A DNA stretch of 15,852 nucleotides from Pseudomonadota bacterium (GTDB taxonomy: Bacteria; Desulfobacterota; Desulfovibrionia; Desulfovibrionales; Desulfovibrionaceae): positions 1-15,852 of the forward strand of contig JAEXRD010000062.1 in NCBI GenBank assembly GCA_023438245.1, written 5' to 3'. Positions 6,347 to 13,715 of this stretch are shown piece after piece. A program made the translations under genes and the position numbers. Under the pieces are notes generated by a model, which was not told the origin of the DNA, did no database searches, and saw only the letters and a program-made list of their open reading frames with translations. How positions within the stretch are numbered: position 1 is the first letter of the stretch; each line of letters begins with the position of its first letter.

Positions 6347-7180
6347 ATGTCCATCAGCATCGCCAACAGCTTCGTCGCCATGTACCTGGCCGACGTGCAC
6401 CAGGCCTACCAGCAGCGCGGCAGCAAGCTGCGCAACACCGTGCGGCTCAAGACCGGCGTCACCGGCGCCACCGCCGTGTTCCAGAAGAACGGCAAGGGCT
6501 CGGCGGGCAAGAAGACCCGCCACGGCAACGTGCCGCTCATGAACATCGAGCACGCCTCCGTCACCGCCACCCTGGAGGACTGGTACGGCGCGGACTACGT
6601 GGACAAGCTCGACGAGCTGAAGACCAACACCGACGAGCGCCTGGTGGTGGCCAACGCCGGGGCCTACGCCCTGGGCCGCAAGATCGACGAGCTGATCCTC
6701 TCCCGCATGGCCGGCACCGGCTGCGTGGTGGCCGAGGGCGGCAAGGGCCTGACCAAGGCCAAGATCCTGGAGGCCTTCGCCCTCTTGAACAGCAAGGACG
6801 TGCCCGACGACGGCAACCGCTTCGCCGTTGTGGGCGCCCACCAGTGGAACGAGCTCCTGGACATCAGCGAGTTCAAGAGCGCCGACTTCGCGGGCGACCG
6901 CTACCCCTGGCTCAAGGGCACCGAGAGCCGCACGTGGCTGGGCATCACCTGGATGTTCCACACCGGCCTGCCCATGGCCTCCGGCACGCGCAACTGCTTC
7001 CTGTACCACCGCAGCGCCGTGGGCCTGGCCGAGGCCCAGGACGTCAAGGTGTTCACCGACTGGGTGCCGGAGAAGGCCGCCCACCTGGTGGACCACATGC
7101 TCTCCGCCGGGGCCTGCCTCATCGACGAGGACGGCGTGATCCGCATCGACTGCGACGACGACGCCGCCATGGCCGCCTAG
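6347..7180 (+). CDS. Phage-type major capsid protein, isolated from other phage genes
   Basis: 277 aa. The ATG at 6347 has GGAGG 5 nt upstream and starts at a typical family N-terminus (MSISIANSFVAMYLADVHQ). I recognise from memory the family often labelled simply 'phage capsid protein' in tailed phages: AYQQRGSKLRNTVR at ~24-37, FQKNGKGSA at ~45-53, HGNVPLMNIEH at ~59-69, YGADYVDKLDELKTNTDER at ~78-96, and ANAGAYALGRKIDELI at ~101-116. It is presumably HK97-fold, and the length is close to that of its phage relatives, so it does not look decayed. It would self-assemble into a shell. The partner gene follows after 65 nt. No portal, protease, scaffold or terminase lies beside it, which is unusual for a working prophage. 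The family call is strong; a domesticated role is inference. Confidence 0.82.
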   Translation: MSISIANSFVAMYLADVHQAYQQRGSKLRNTVRLKTGVTGATAVFQKNGKGSAGKKTRHGNVPLMNIEHASVTATLEDWYGADYVDKLDELKTNTDERLVVANAGAYALGRKIDELILSRMAGTGCVVAEGGKGLTKAKILEAFALLNSKDVPDDGNRFAVVGAHQWNELLDISEFKSADFAGDRYPWLKGTESRTWLGITWMFHTGLPMASGTRNCFLYHRSAVGLAEAQDVKVFTDWVPEKAAHLVDHMLSAGACLIDEDGVIRIDCDDDAAMAA

Positions 7181-7184
7181 CCCC

Positions 7185-7231
7185 CCGACCGCAACCGACC
7201 GCAAGGCACAACAACAACTCCGCAAGCGGAG
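7185..7231 (+). repeat. Tandem 10-bp duplication and hairpin before the second capsid-locus gene
   Basis: CCGACCGCAA occurs twice head to tail (7185-7194, 7195-7204). Hairpin CTCCG-CAAG-CGGAG (7218-7231) ends 3 nt before the AAAGGAG RBS of the next gene and could tune its translation. Confidence 0.6.
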
Positions 7232-7245
7232 CCAAAGGAGACCCC

Positions 7246-7494
7246 ATGACCTACGACGCTTCCAGCATGCGCCTGATGGGCGGCGTGCCCGGCCAGCAGC
7301 TGTTCCTGTACCGCAGCGCCGACGCCATCGCCAGCGTGGACGACCCCGGCTACTTCACCAGGGCCATCGAGGAGTACAACCTCGGCACCGGCGACATCAT
7401 CCTTGCCGTGACCGGCGCGGACACCGCCCCGGCGCTCTCCGCCCTGGTGGCGGTGGTGACCGGCGGCGCGGCCTCCACCACCAGGCTGGCCTAG
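7246..7494 (+). CDS. Small capsid-locus partner protein (phage head-associated type)
   Basis: 82 aa, start ATG 7246 with AAAGGAG 5 nt upstream. Contains MTYDASSMRLMGG, LFLYRSADAIASVDDPGYF and YNLGTGDIILAV. This pattern (YRS-DA, GYF, GDIIL) recalls the small unnamed proteins encoded directly after this capsid type in podovirus-like genomes. A head decoration or head-completion role is plausible but not established. The Ala/Thr-rich C-terminus has no clear motif. It is probably co-transcribed with the capsid gene from the promoter at 6081-6161. The operon then ends against the converging kinase gene at a shared hairpin. No signal peptide or membrane segment. Confidence 0.75.
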   Translation: MTYDASSMRLMGGVPGQQLFLYRSADAIASVDDPGYFTRAIEEYNLGTGDIILAVTGADTAPALSALVAVVTGGAASTTRLA

Positions 7495-7509
7495 CACCCC
7501 GGCCCCACG

Positions 7510-7545
7510 AAAAAGGCCCCCCGGAGTTCCGCTCCGGGGGGCCTT
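7510..7545 (-). terminator. Strong hairpin between convergent genes (kinase terminator)
   Basis: A perfect 14-bp stem (7513-7526 with 7532-7545) around a 5-nt loop. On the minus strand it ends in TTTTT, so it is a good terminator for the kinase. On the plus strand it lacks a T-run but probably still protects or slows the capsid transcript. Confidence 0.85.
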
Positions 7546-7573
7546 CCCATGTGCCGGGAGTTCCCGGGACCGT

Positions 7574-9757
7574 CTAGGCGCAGGCGAAGTCCGCCTGGGC
7601 CGAGAGGTCCTCCGGCGCGGCGCACAGCGGAATCAGGATGCGCACGCGCGTGCCTCCTTCCGGGCGGCTGTCGATCTTCACCTCTCCGGCCATGAGCTCC
7701 ACCGCGCGGCTGACCATGGCCATGCCCACGCCCAGCCCGCCGTGGCGCTTGGTGAGCGGGGCCTCCCCCTGGGTGAAGCCGCTCAGGATCGCGGGCAGCC
7801 TCTCCGGGTCGATGCCCTGGCCGCTGTCGACGATCTCCAGGCAGAGCCTGCCGCCCGGCCCTTCCGAGGCATGCTCGGCCCGCAGGAACACCTGCACTCC
7901 GCCCTGGGCGGTGAAGCGCAGGGCGTTGTGGCAGACCTCCAGCGCGGCCATGCGCATCAGGCGCAGATCCAGCCAGGCGTAGACGGGCAGGCCGGAATCC
8001 ACCCCGCCGCCCAGCGAAAGCCCCTTGGCCTCGGCCCGCGGGCGCAGCTCCTCCAGCAGCATGGCGTGCAGCCCGGCCAGGCGCACGGCGGAGGATTCCG
8101 GCGCGTAGTCCTCCAGGGCCACCAGGTCGAGCAGGCGCTCGAACATGCCCAGCAGCCGCTTGGCCGAGGACTGCACGTCGCACAGGTAGTCGCGCTGCTC
8201 GGCGGAAAGCTCGCCCGCCAGCACCAGCTCGGTGAGGGCCAGGATGGGGTTGAGCGGGGTGCGCAGCTCGTGGCTCAGGTTGGCCAGGAAGGCGCTCTTG
8301 GTGCGGCTGGCGGCTTCGGCCTGGACCTTGGCCGCGGAGAGGTCGGAGACCACGCGCCGCAGTTCCTCGGTGCGCTCGGCCACGCGCTCCTCCAGCCGGG
8401 TCTGGGCCTGCTTGAGCTCGGTGACGTCGCTGACCAGCACGAAGAAGCCGCGCACCAGCCCGCCCTCCACGTCGGGGATGTAGTGGGCCTGGGTGTTGCG
8501 CGTGCTGCCGTCCATGCGCCGGAGCGCGCGCTCGAAGCGCTGCACCTGGCCCGCCAGCGCACCGGAGATGAAGGGCTCGTTCTTGGCATACAGCGCCGGG
8601 CCCAGCAACTCGTGTATGGAGAGGCCGAGCATCTGCTCCGGCGTCTTGCCGAACCATTCCAGGTAGGCGGCATTGGCGAAGCGGCAGCGCAGGGTGCGGT
8701 CCCAGTAGCCGACCATGCCGGGGATGTTGTCGGCCACGGTGCGCATGAAGCGCTCGCTTTCCCTCAGAGCCTGGGCGGCCTGGGCGGCCTGGAGGTCGTA
8801 CTGGCGCTGACGGCGCTGGTACAGGGCCAGGCCAGGCACGGCCAGAACGGCCAGCGTCAAGTACAGCGCGGCCTGGAGCAGCGCATCGCCCCGCCAGCGC
8901 GCCAGCACGGCCTCGGGGTCGCGCGCGATGCCCACCACCAGCGGGCGGTCCAGGGTCAGGCCCGAGGGCCGGATGGTGCGCGCGGCCAGCATGCGCCACT
9001 GCCCCGTGGCCCACACGATCTCCAGAAACACGTTGGAGGACTTGCCGCTCTCCACATGGCGGGAAAACAGCGTGCCCGGCAGGGCCAGATTCATGCCCGC
9101 CACGCCCTCGTGGCGGGGCATGTCCAGGAACACCTCGCCCTCGTAGTGCACCAGATGCGCCCACATGTCCGGGGCGTAGAGCACCGCGCCCAGCATGGGC
9201 GAGAAGTAGGCCGGGTCCAGGGTGGCGGTGACCACGCCCAGAAATTCGCCCCCGGCCCCCAGCAGGGCCCGGCTGACGTTGATGGAGCGCACGCCCAGCA
9301 CCGTGACGAAGGGCCGCCCCACGATGAGCACGTCCTTGCCCGCCAGGGCCTTGGCCGCCTGAAAGTACTCGCGTCCGCTGTAGTCGCCGCCCAGGATCTC
9401 CGGCCTGCTGCTGGCCACGATGGCGCCGCGGTTGTTGAGCACGGCCAGCGTGCGCACGCCGGCCATGCCCTCCTCCAGGGCCTTGAGGCGCGTGTTGGCC
9501 TCGGGCCCGGGCCAGCGGTCCACATGCTCGGCGCAAAGCTTCACCAGCACCAGGTTCAGGGCCTCCAGGTTGGTGCTGACGATCTGCTCCAGGATGGCGG
9601 CCTGGGCCAGCAGGCGCTCGCTCTCGCTGTCCAGGGTGCGGCGGCGGTCCTGGTACAGGTTGAAGGCCAGGGCCGCGCCCATGACCAGAAGCGCCCCCGC
9701 GAGGAGGAACCACTGGGCCAGACTGGCTTTCTGGGCGCGGATCAGGGACAGCGGCAC
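7574..9757 (-). CDS. Membrane sensor histidine kinase (dCache-PAS-HisKA-HATPase)
   Basis: 727 aa from a GTG start at 9757 with GGAGG 10 nt upstream; a nearby ATG is in another frame. TM1 about 16-35; extracytoplasmic dCache_1-like sensor about 40-285 (GGDYSGREYFQAA, VGRPF, LGVVTATLDPAYFSPML); TM2 about 293-313. A PAS domain (about 335-450) is followed by a coiled coil to about 485. The HisKA H-box NLSHELRTPLNP puts the phospho-acceptor at His496. The HATPase domain has N-box Asn611 (CHNALRFT), G1 DSGQGID (644-650) and G2 HGGLGVGMA (672-680; slightly unusual). It should autophosphorylate in response to a small extracytoplasmic ligand. No receiver domain is fused and no response regulator is adjacent, so it is an orphan kinase; the lone receiver at 4439 is a possible partner. 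Confidence 0.93.
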   Translation of the reverse strand: MPLSLIRAQKASLAQWFLLAGALLVMGAALAFNLYQDRRRTLDSESERLLAQAAILEQIVSTNLEALNLVLVKLCAEHVDRWPGPEANTRLKALEEGMAGVRTLAVLNNRGAIVASSRPEILGGDYSGREYFQAAKALAGKDVLIVGRPFVTVLGVRSINVSRALLGAGGEFLGVVTATLDPAYFSPMLGAVLYAPDMWAHLVHYEGEVFLDMPRHEGVAGMNLALPGTLFSRHVESGKSSNVFLEIVWATGQWRMLAARTIRPSGLTLDRPLVVGIARDPEAVLARWRGDALLQAALYLTLAVLAVPGLALYQRRQRQYDLQAAQAAQALRESERFMRTVADNIPGMVGYWDRTLRCRFANAAYLEWFGKTPEQMLGLSIHELLGPALYAKNEPFISGALAGQVQRFERALRRMDGSTRNTQAHYIPDVEGGLVRGFFVLVSDVTELKQAQTRLEERVAERTEELRRVVSDLSAAKVQAEAASRTKSAFLANLSHELRTPLNPILALTELVLAGELSAEQRDYLCDVQSSAKRLLGMFERLLDLVALEDYAPESSAVRLAGLHAMLLEELRPRAEAKGLSLGGGVDSGLPVYAWLDLRLMRMAALEVCHNALRFTAQGGVQVFLRAEHASEGPGGRLCLEIVDSGQGIDPERLPAILSGFTQGEAPLTKRHGGLGVGMAMVSRAVELMAGEVKIDSRPEGGTRVRILIPLCAAPEDLSAQADFACA

Positions 9758-9809
9758 TGGGGCTCATCCTCCGGGGTTGTTCGAATCTGCTGCCTCGGCT
9801 GACATAATT

Positions 9810-9839
9810 ACACTACGTAGTGCACGGCGGGTTCGTCAA
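9810..9839 (-). promoter_or_regulatory. Kinase promoter with 12-bp palindromic operator
   Basis: Minus strand: TTGACG (9839-9834), 18-nt spacer, TAGTGT (9815-9810). The perfect palindrome CACTACGTAGTG (9811-9822) covers the -10 and spacer, a position suited to repression or self-regulation. The -10 is weak, so this is a candidate only. Confidence 0.45.
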
Positions 9840-9944
9840 CGAAAAAGGGGGGAGGCTCTTCCCGGGTCGTCGCGTTCCAAACAATGCCGGAAGCAACTGC
9901 AGGGGGATTCGCCCCCATCACCACCCTGCCCGATAATTGCGCAG

Positions 9945-9978
9945 AAAAAAAGGGGCGGCCCGCAACCGGACCGCCCCT
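9945..9978 (-). terminator. Terminator of the acyl-CoA dehydrogenase gene
   Basis: Minus strand: AGGGGCGG (9978-9971) pairs with CCGCCCCT (9958-9951), followed by a run of seven T (9951-9945). Confidence 0.85.
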
Positions 9979-10004
9979 CTGGATGAGTGCATGCCGCGCG
10001 CGGC

Positions 10005-12059
10005 CTACAGCGGATAGTCCAGAGCCTCGGGGATCATGACCCCGGCCAGGGCCTCGCCCGCACGGTCGCGGGCCAGGCGCGCGCCAGCCAGCGAGGCGTC
10101 CACCGCGGCGCGCAGGGCCTGGAACTCTCCGGCCTCGGGTGCGCCAGCCTCAGGGGCGGCGTAGCCGTACACCAGCTCGGCGCAGATGCGCGCCACCTCG
10201 CCCGCGGTGCGGGCGCACTGCATGGCCGAGAGGTCGCCGTAGAAGCTGAGCAGGCCTTCCAGGCCCTCGGCCACAACGGGGTTCTCCGGGCCCTTGTTCT
10301 TCAGCTCGATGATGTCATCCACGAAGCAGTTGGCCGCCACCAGCCAGGCCAGGGCGTCGGCCAGGGGGAAGGTCACGCCCTGGCGGTTGCCGCTGTAGAG
10401 CTTCTTGCCCTCGGCGTCCTTGCCGGTCTGCATCAGCTGCAGGGTGTTGAGCCACAGGCGCATGGCCTGGGCCAGGGCCTTGGTCCCGGCCTGGGGCCAG
10501 CTGGCGGCCAGGGCGTCCAGGCGGTCGATCCAGTGGCCCATGAAGGCCAGGAACACCGGGTTGGTCATGGTGGCGGTCATGTGGCGGCGCTGCACCACCT
10601 CCGGGCCCTCGTAGGTGGCCTCCAGCTGGGTGTCGTTCCACTTCTGGAACAGGAAGCCGGGGCAGTCCTCGGTGACGCCGTAGCCGCCCACCAGGGCCAC
10701 GGCCTGGCGCATCATGTCCGCGCCCACGCCCGGAGCCCACAGCTTGCAGGCCGGGATGAGCACGTTGGTCTCGGCGTCGAGCACGATGCACTGCACCAGC
10801 ACGTCGTTGGAAAGTTCCTCGAAACGGGCCTGATCGCGCTCGCCCTCGGGGGTGAACAGGAGCTTCAGGTACTCCAGGGCCAGCGGCTCCAGCTTCTTCA
10901 GCGCGCTCATCTGGGCGCGCGGGCCGGTGATGCCCTGGGCGTGGAACATGGCTTCCTTCTGCTTCTCCAGCGGGTCCAGCAGGTCGGCCTTGCGCGCGGC
11001 GTCGAAGCCCAGCGAGCTGCCCGCCTCGCCGCAGGCCCACAGGTCGGCCAGGCGCTGGGTGGCGTCCTCCTTCATCTGCAGGCCCTGCTCGTAGCGCGGG
11101 GTGCCGGGCTGGGCGTCGCCGCCGCGGAAGCGGCCGCGGTGGTAGCGGATGATGGGCTCGATGGCCGAGAGCAGCTTGGCCGAGCTCATGACTCCCACCG
11201 GGATGCGGGTGCGGTGGAACACGCTGCCGATGATCTCGGCGTGGTTGTACTTGGGCACGATGACGCCATCCACGACGGAGTAGCCGCCGATGATGCGGCT
11301 GGCGGGCACCTTCAGGCTCAGGATGGGGTCGCAGGTGCTGGAGAGCTGGTGCACCATCTTCTTGGTCACGGCCCCGCGGTCGAACACGCCGGGGTCGGTC
11401 TCCTCCAGGATGACCATGCAGGAGCCCTTGATGCGGGGGTCGTCGCTGACAACGGCGGCGGTGACGAAATTGGCGAAGTCCATGCCGGTGATGAAGCGGC
11501 CGCGCTTGTCCACCTGGAGCATGGGTTCCTCGCCCTCTTTCCACTCGGCCACGCGGACCTTGCTGGTCAGAATGCCGGTGTCCACGCCCACGAAGGGCAG
11601 CGGCTCGGTGAGCGCGAAGGCCCCGCGCTGGGTGGGCCGTCCCTCCTGCGGGCAGGCGACGGACATGTAGTGGTCGCGCTGCTCGGGGGTGCCCTTCTCG
11701 TGGATGGGGGCCAGGGCCAGGTTGGTGGCCAGGCCGCAGGTGGCGGCTCCGGCGTCCACCCAGGAGAGCTCGAAGGTGGTCAGGCACAGGGCGAAATTCT
11801 TGGGGCCGTCGATGTAGCCGCCCTGGGTGGTGTCCATGTACAGGGCGGTGAGGCCGGAGGCGTCGAAGGCGTCCAGCAGGGTGTTCTTGCGCTCGGTCCA
11901 GTCGTGGGAGTTGCGCACGCCGTCGGCCACCATGCGGGCCACGTGGCCGCGCGCCACGCCACGGGCGGACTGCACCACCATCTGCAGGTCATACCGATCC
12001 GTGAAGCGCCACATGATCTGGCGGACGTCGTCACCGGGCAGGGTCGCGAGTTTGCTCAT
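10005..12059 (-). CDS. Long acyl-CoA dehydrogenase family flavoprotein
   Basis: 684 aa, far longer than the usual ~380-residue acyl-CoA dehydrogenase. The family removes two hydrogens at C2-C3 of an acyl-CoA and passes electrons from FAD to ETF. Seen: the FAD/substrate-loop motif FALTEP (148-153), the HRTRIPVGVMSSAKLL helix (about 282-297), GGYGVTED (458-465) and YEG (483-485), where Glu484 matches the usual catalytic base position, then VVQRR. Extra segments are a ~70-residue N-terminus, a large insert about 310-430 and a C-terminal helical extension of about 165 residues after ~520. These fit the long ACAD subgroup (FadE- or ACAD9/VLCAD-like), acting on an unknown substrate. It stands alone, divergent from glnA, with its own promoter and terminator. 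No ETF genes are adjacent. The ATG at 12059 has only a weak AGAGG upstream. Confidence 0.88.
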   Translation of the reverse strand: MSKLATLPGDDVRQIMWRFTDRYDLQMVVQSARGVARGHVARMVADGVRNSHDWTERKNTLLDAFDASGLTALYMDTTQGGYIDGPKNFALCLTTFELSWVDAGAATCGLATNLALAPIHEKGTPEQRDHYMSVACPQEGRPTQRGAFALTEPLPFVGVDTGILTSKVRVAEWKEGEEPMLQVDKRGRFITGMDFANFVTAAVVSDDPRIKGSCMVILEETDPGVFDRGAVTKKMVHQLSSTCDPILSLKVPASRIIGGYSVVDGVIVPKYNHAEIIGSVFHRTRIPVGVMSSAKLLSAIEPIIRYHRGRFRGGDAQPGTPRYEQGLQMKEDATQRLADLWACGEAGSSLGFDAARKADLLDPLEKQKEAMFHAQGITGPRAQMSALKKLEPLALEYLKLLFTPEGERDQARFEELSNDVLVQCIVLDAETNVLIPACKLWAPGVGADMMRQAVALVGGYGVTEDCPGFLFQKWNDTQLEATYEGPEVVQRRHMTATMTNPVFLAFMGHWIDRLDALAASWPQAGTKALAQAMRLWLNTLQLMQTGKDAEGKKLYSGNRQGVTFPLADALAWLVAANCFVDDIIELKNKGPENPVVAEGLEGLLSFYGDLSAMQCARTAGEVARICAELVYGYAAPEAGAPEAGEFQALRAAVDASLAGARLARDRAGEALAGVMIPEALDYPL

Positions 12060-12148
12060 CAGTCAGGCCTCTGAGGTTTCGAATTGGGGTTCGATTTTGG
12101 ATGCCGCGCGTAAGCGGGTGCCCGCGCACGGGGAAACGTTTGTGGCGT

Positions 12149-12177
12149 GCAATACGGCATTCGGGCCTGGGTGTCAA
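12149..12177 (-). promoter_or_regulatory. Promoter of the acyl-CoA dehydrogenase gene
   Basis: Minus strand: perfect TTGACA (12177-12172), 17-nt spacer, TATTGC (12154-12149). It gives a leader of about 80 nt. Confidence 0.55.
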
Positions 12178-12233
12178 AGTTGGGGCAGCGTTGGCGGGAG
12201 CGGGCCGCCAGCCCGCCGTGCCGCGCTCCTCCC

Positions 12234-12262
12234 TTTACAGATGCGTAGGCCGGGGCTAGTAT
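12234..12262 (+). promoter_or_regulatory. glnA promoter
   Basis: TTTACA (12234-12239), 17-nt spacer, TAGTAT (12257-12262), about 47 nt of leader to the start codon. No sigma-54 type GG-N10-GC element was recognised, so control by NtrC/RpoN is not evident. Confidence 0.55.
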
Positions 12263-12315
12263 GCATCCTGGTTTCGTCCCCGGTTTGGATAATCACAAGC
12301 AAAGGAGCACGCCCC

Positions 12316-13659
12316 ATGGACACCCCGGTCTTCAAATGCCGCAACGCGGACGACGTCCTCAAGGCCGTGAAGGATTACGATGTCAGCTTCGTGCAGTTCT
12401 GGTTCGTGGACATCCTGGGCAGCCTGAAGAGCTTCCAGGTGACCCCGCGCGAGCTGGAGGCCGCCTTCGAGGAGGGCATGGGCTTCGACGGCTCGTCCAT
12501 CCTCGGATTTGCCCGCGTGGAGGAGTCGGACATGATCGCCATGCCCGACCCCACCAGCTTCCAGATCCTGGCCTGGCGGCCCATGGACCGCCCCGTGGCG
12601 CGCATGTTCTGCGACATCCACACCCCCGACGGCGAGCCCTACGCCGCGGACTCGCGCTACTGCCTGCGCCGGGTGCTCTCCAAATGCGCGGAGAAGGGCT
12701 ACACCTACTACACCGGCCCGGAGCTGGAGTTCTTCCTGTTCGAAAGCGACAAGGGCACCGCGCCCCTGGACCAGGGCGGCTACTTCGACGCGCCCCCGCT
12801 GGACAAGGGCAACCACATCCGCCGCGACATCATCTTCGCCCTGGAGCGCATGGGCATCGACATCGAGTACAGCCACCACGAGGTGGCCGCCAGCCAGCAC
12901 GAGATCGACATGCGCTACGCCGAGGCCCTGCGCATGGCCGACATCACCATGACCTACCGCGTGGTGGTGAAGGAGACGGCCCGCAAGCACGGGGCCTACG
13001 CCACCTTCATGCCCAAGCCCATCTTCGGCCAGAACGGCAGCGGCATGCACGTGCACCAGAGCCTGTTCAAGAACGGCAAGAACCTGTTCTTCGACCCCTC
13101 CGACCAGTACCACCTCTCGCCCGAGGGCAAGAGCTTCATCGCGGGCATCCTGCGCCACGCCCGGGAGTTCGCCTGCGTGACCAACCAGTGGGTGAACAGC
13201 TACAAGCGCCTGGTTCCCGGCTACGAGGCCCCGGTGTACGTGGCCTGGGCGCGCCGCAACCGCTCGGCGCTGGTGCGCGTGCCCATGTACAAGCCCGGCA
13301 AGGAGGCCGCCACGCGCATGGAGCTGCGCTGCCCCGACCCGGCGGCCAACCCCTACCTGGCCTTTGCGGTGATGCTGGCGGCGGGCCTGCGCGGCATGGA
13401 GCAGGGCTACCAGCTGCCCGACCCGGTGGAGGCCGACATCTTCCACATGACCCCGAAGGAGCTGGCGGACAACGGCATCGAGAGCCTGCCCGGCAGCCTG
13501 TTCGAGGCCGCCGAGGAGATGAAGAAGAGCGAGCTGGTGCGCGAGGTGCTGGGCGAGCACATCTTCACCAAGCTCTATGAGAACAAGATCATGGAGTGGG
13601 ACCGCTACCGCACCCAGGTCACCCAGTACGAGATCGAGCGCTACCTGCCCGTGCTGTAG
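12316..13659 (+). CDS. glnA: Glutamine synthetase, type I (GSI-alpha-like)
   Basis: 447 aa, the length of the shorter GSI-alpha class. Makes glutamine from glutamate, ammonia and ATP as a cytoplasmic dodecamer. Seen: MGFDGSSILGF (55-65), metal/substrate motif GPELEFFLF (134-142, Glu136 and Glu138), HHEVAASQHEID (187-198), GSGMHVHQS (241-249), NSYKRLVPGYEAP (294-306), RRNRSALVRVP (313-323) and RMELRCPDPAANPYLA (334-349). The tyrosine adenylylation loop of GSI-beta enzymes (NLYDLPP type) is absent; the matching stretch reads GYQLPDPVEADIF. GlnE control is therefore unlikely, and feedback inhibition or transcriptional control is expected instead. ATG 12316 has AAAGGAG upstream. Monocistronic, ended by a hairpin at 13684. 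Confidence 0.97.
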   Translation: MDTPVFKCRNADDVLKAVKDYDVSFVQFWFVDILGSLKSFQVTPRELEAAFEEGMGFDGSSILGFARVEESDMIAMPDPTSFQILAWRPMDRPVARMFCDIHTPDGEPYAADSRYCLRRVLSKCAEKGYTYYTGPELEFFLFESDKGTAPLDQGGYFDAPPLDKGNHIRRDIIFALERMGIDIEYSHHEVAASQHEIDMRYAEALRMADITMTYRVVVKETARKHGAYATFMPKPIFGQNGSGMHVHQSLFKNGKNLFFDPSDQYHLSPEGKSFIAGILRHAREFACVTNQWVNSYKRLVPGYEAPVYVAWARRNRSALVRVPMYKPGKEAATRMELRCPDPAANPYLAFAVMLAAGLRGMEQGYQLPDPVEADIFHMTPKELADNGIESLPGSLFEAAEEMKKSELVREVLGEHIFTKLYENKIMEWDRYRTQVTQYEIERYLPVL

Positions 13660-13683
13660 GGCGGAGCGACCAGGAAACGAAGA

Positions 13684-13714
13684 GGGCGGCTCCCTGACCG
13701 GGGGGCCGCCCTTT
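13684..13714 (+). terminator. glnA terminator (bidirectional hairpin)
   Basis: GGGCGGC (13684-13690) pairs with GCCGCCC (13705-13711), then only TTT. The hairpin also lies just beyond the stop of the convergent TerS-like gene and may end both transcripts. Confidence 0.7.
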
Positions 13715-13715
13715 G

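Noticed and set aside
7742..9802. 686-aa open frame on the plus strand opposite the kinase
   Set aside because: Low-complexity antisense composition and no RBS; the kinase on the minus strand has all expected motifs.
9987..12074. 695-aa open frame on the plus strand
   Set aside because: It is opposite the acyl-CoA dehydrogenase, rich in Gly/Ala/His/Gln/Leu without domain motifs, and typical of antisense open frames in GC-rich DNA.
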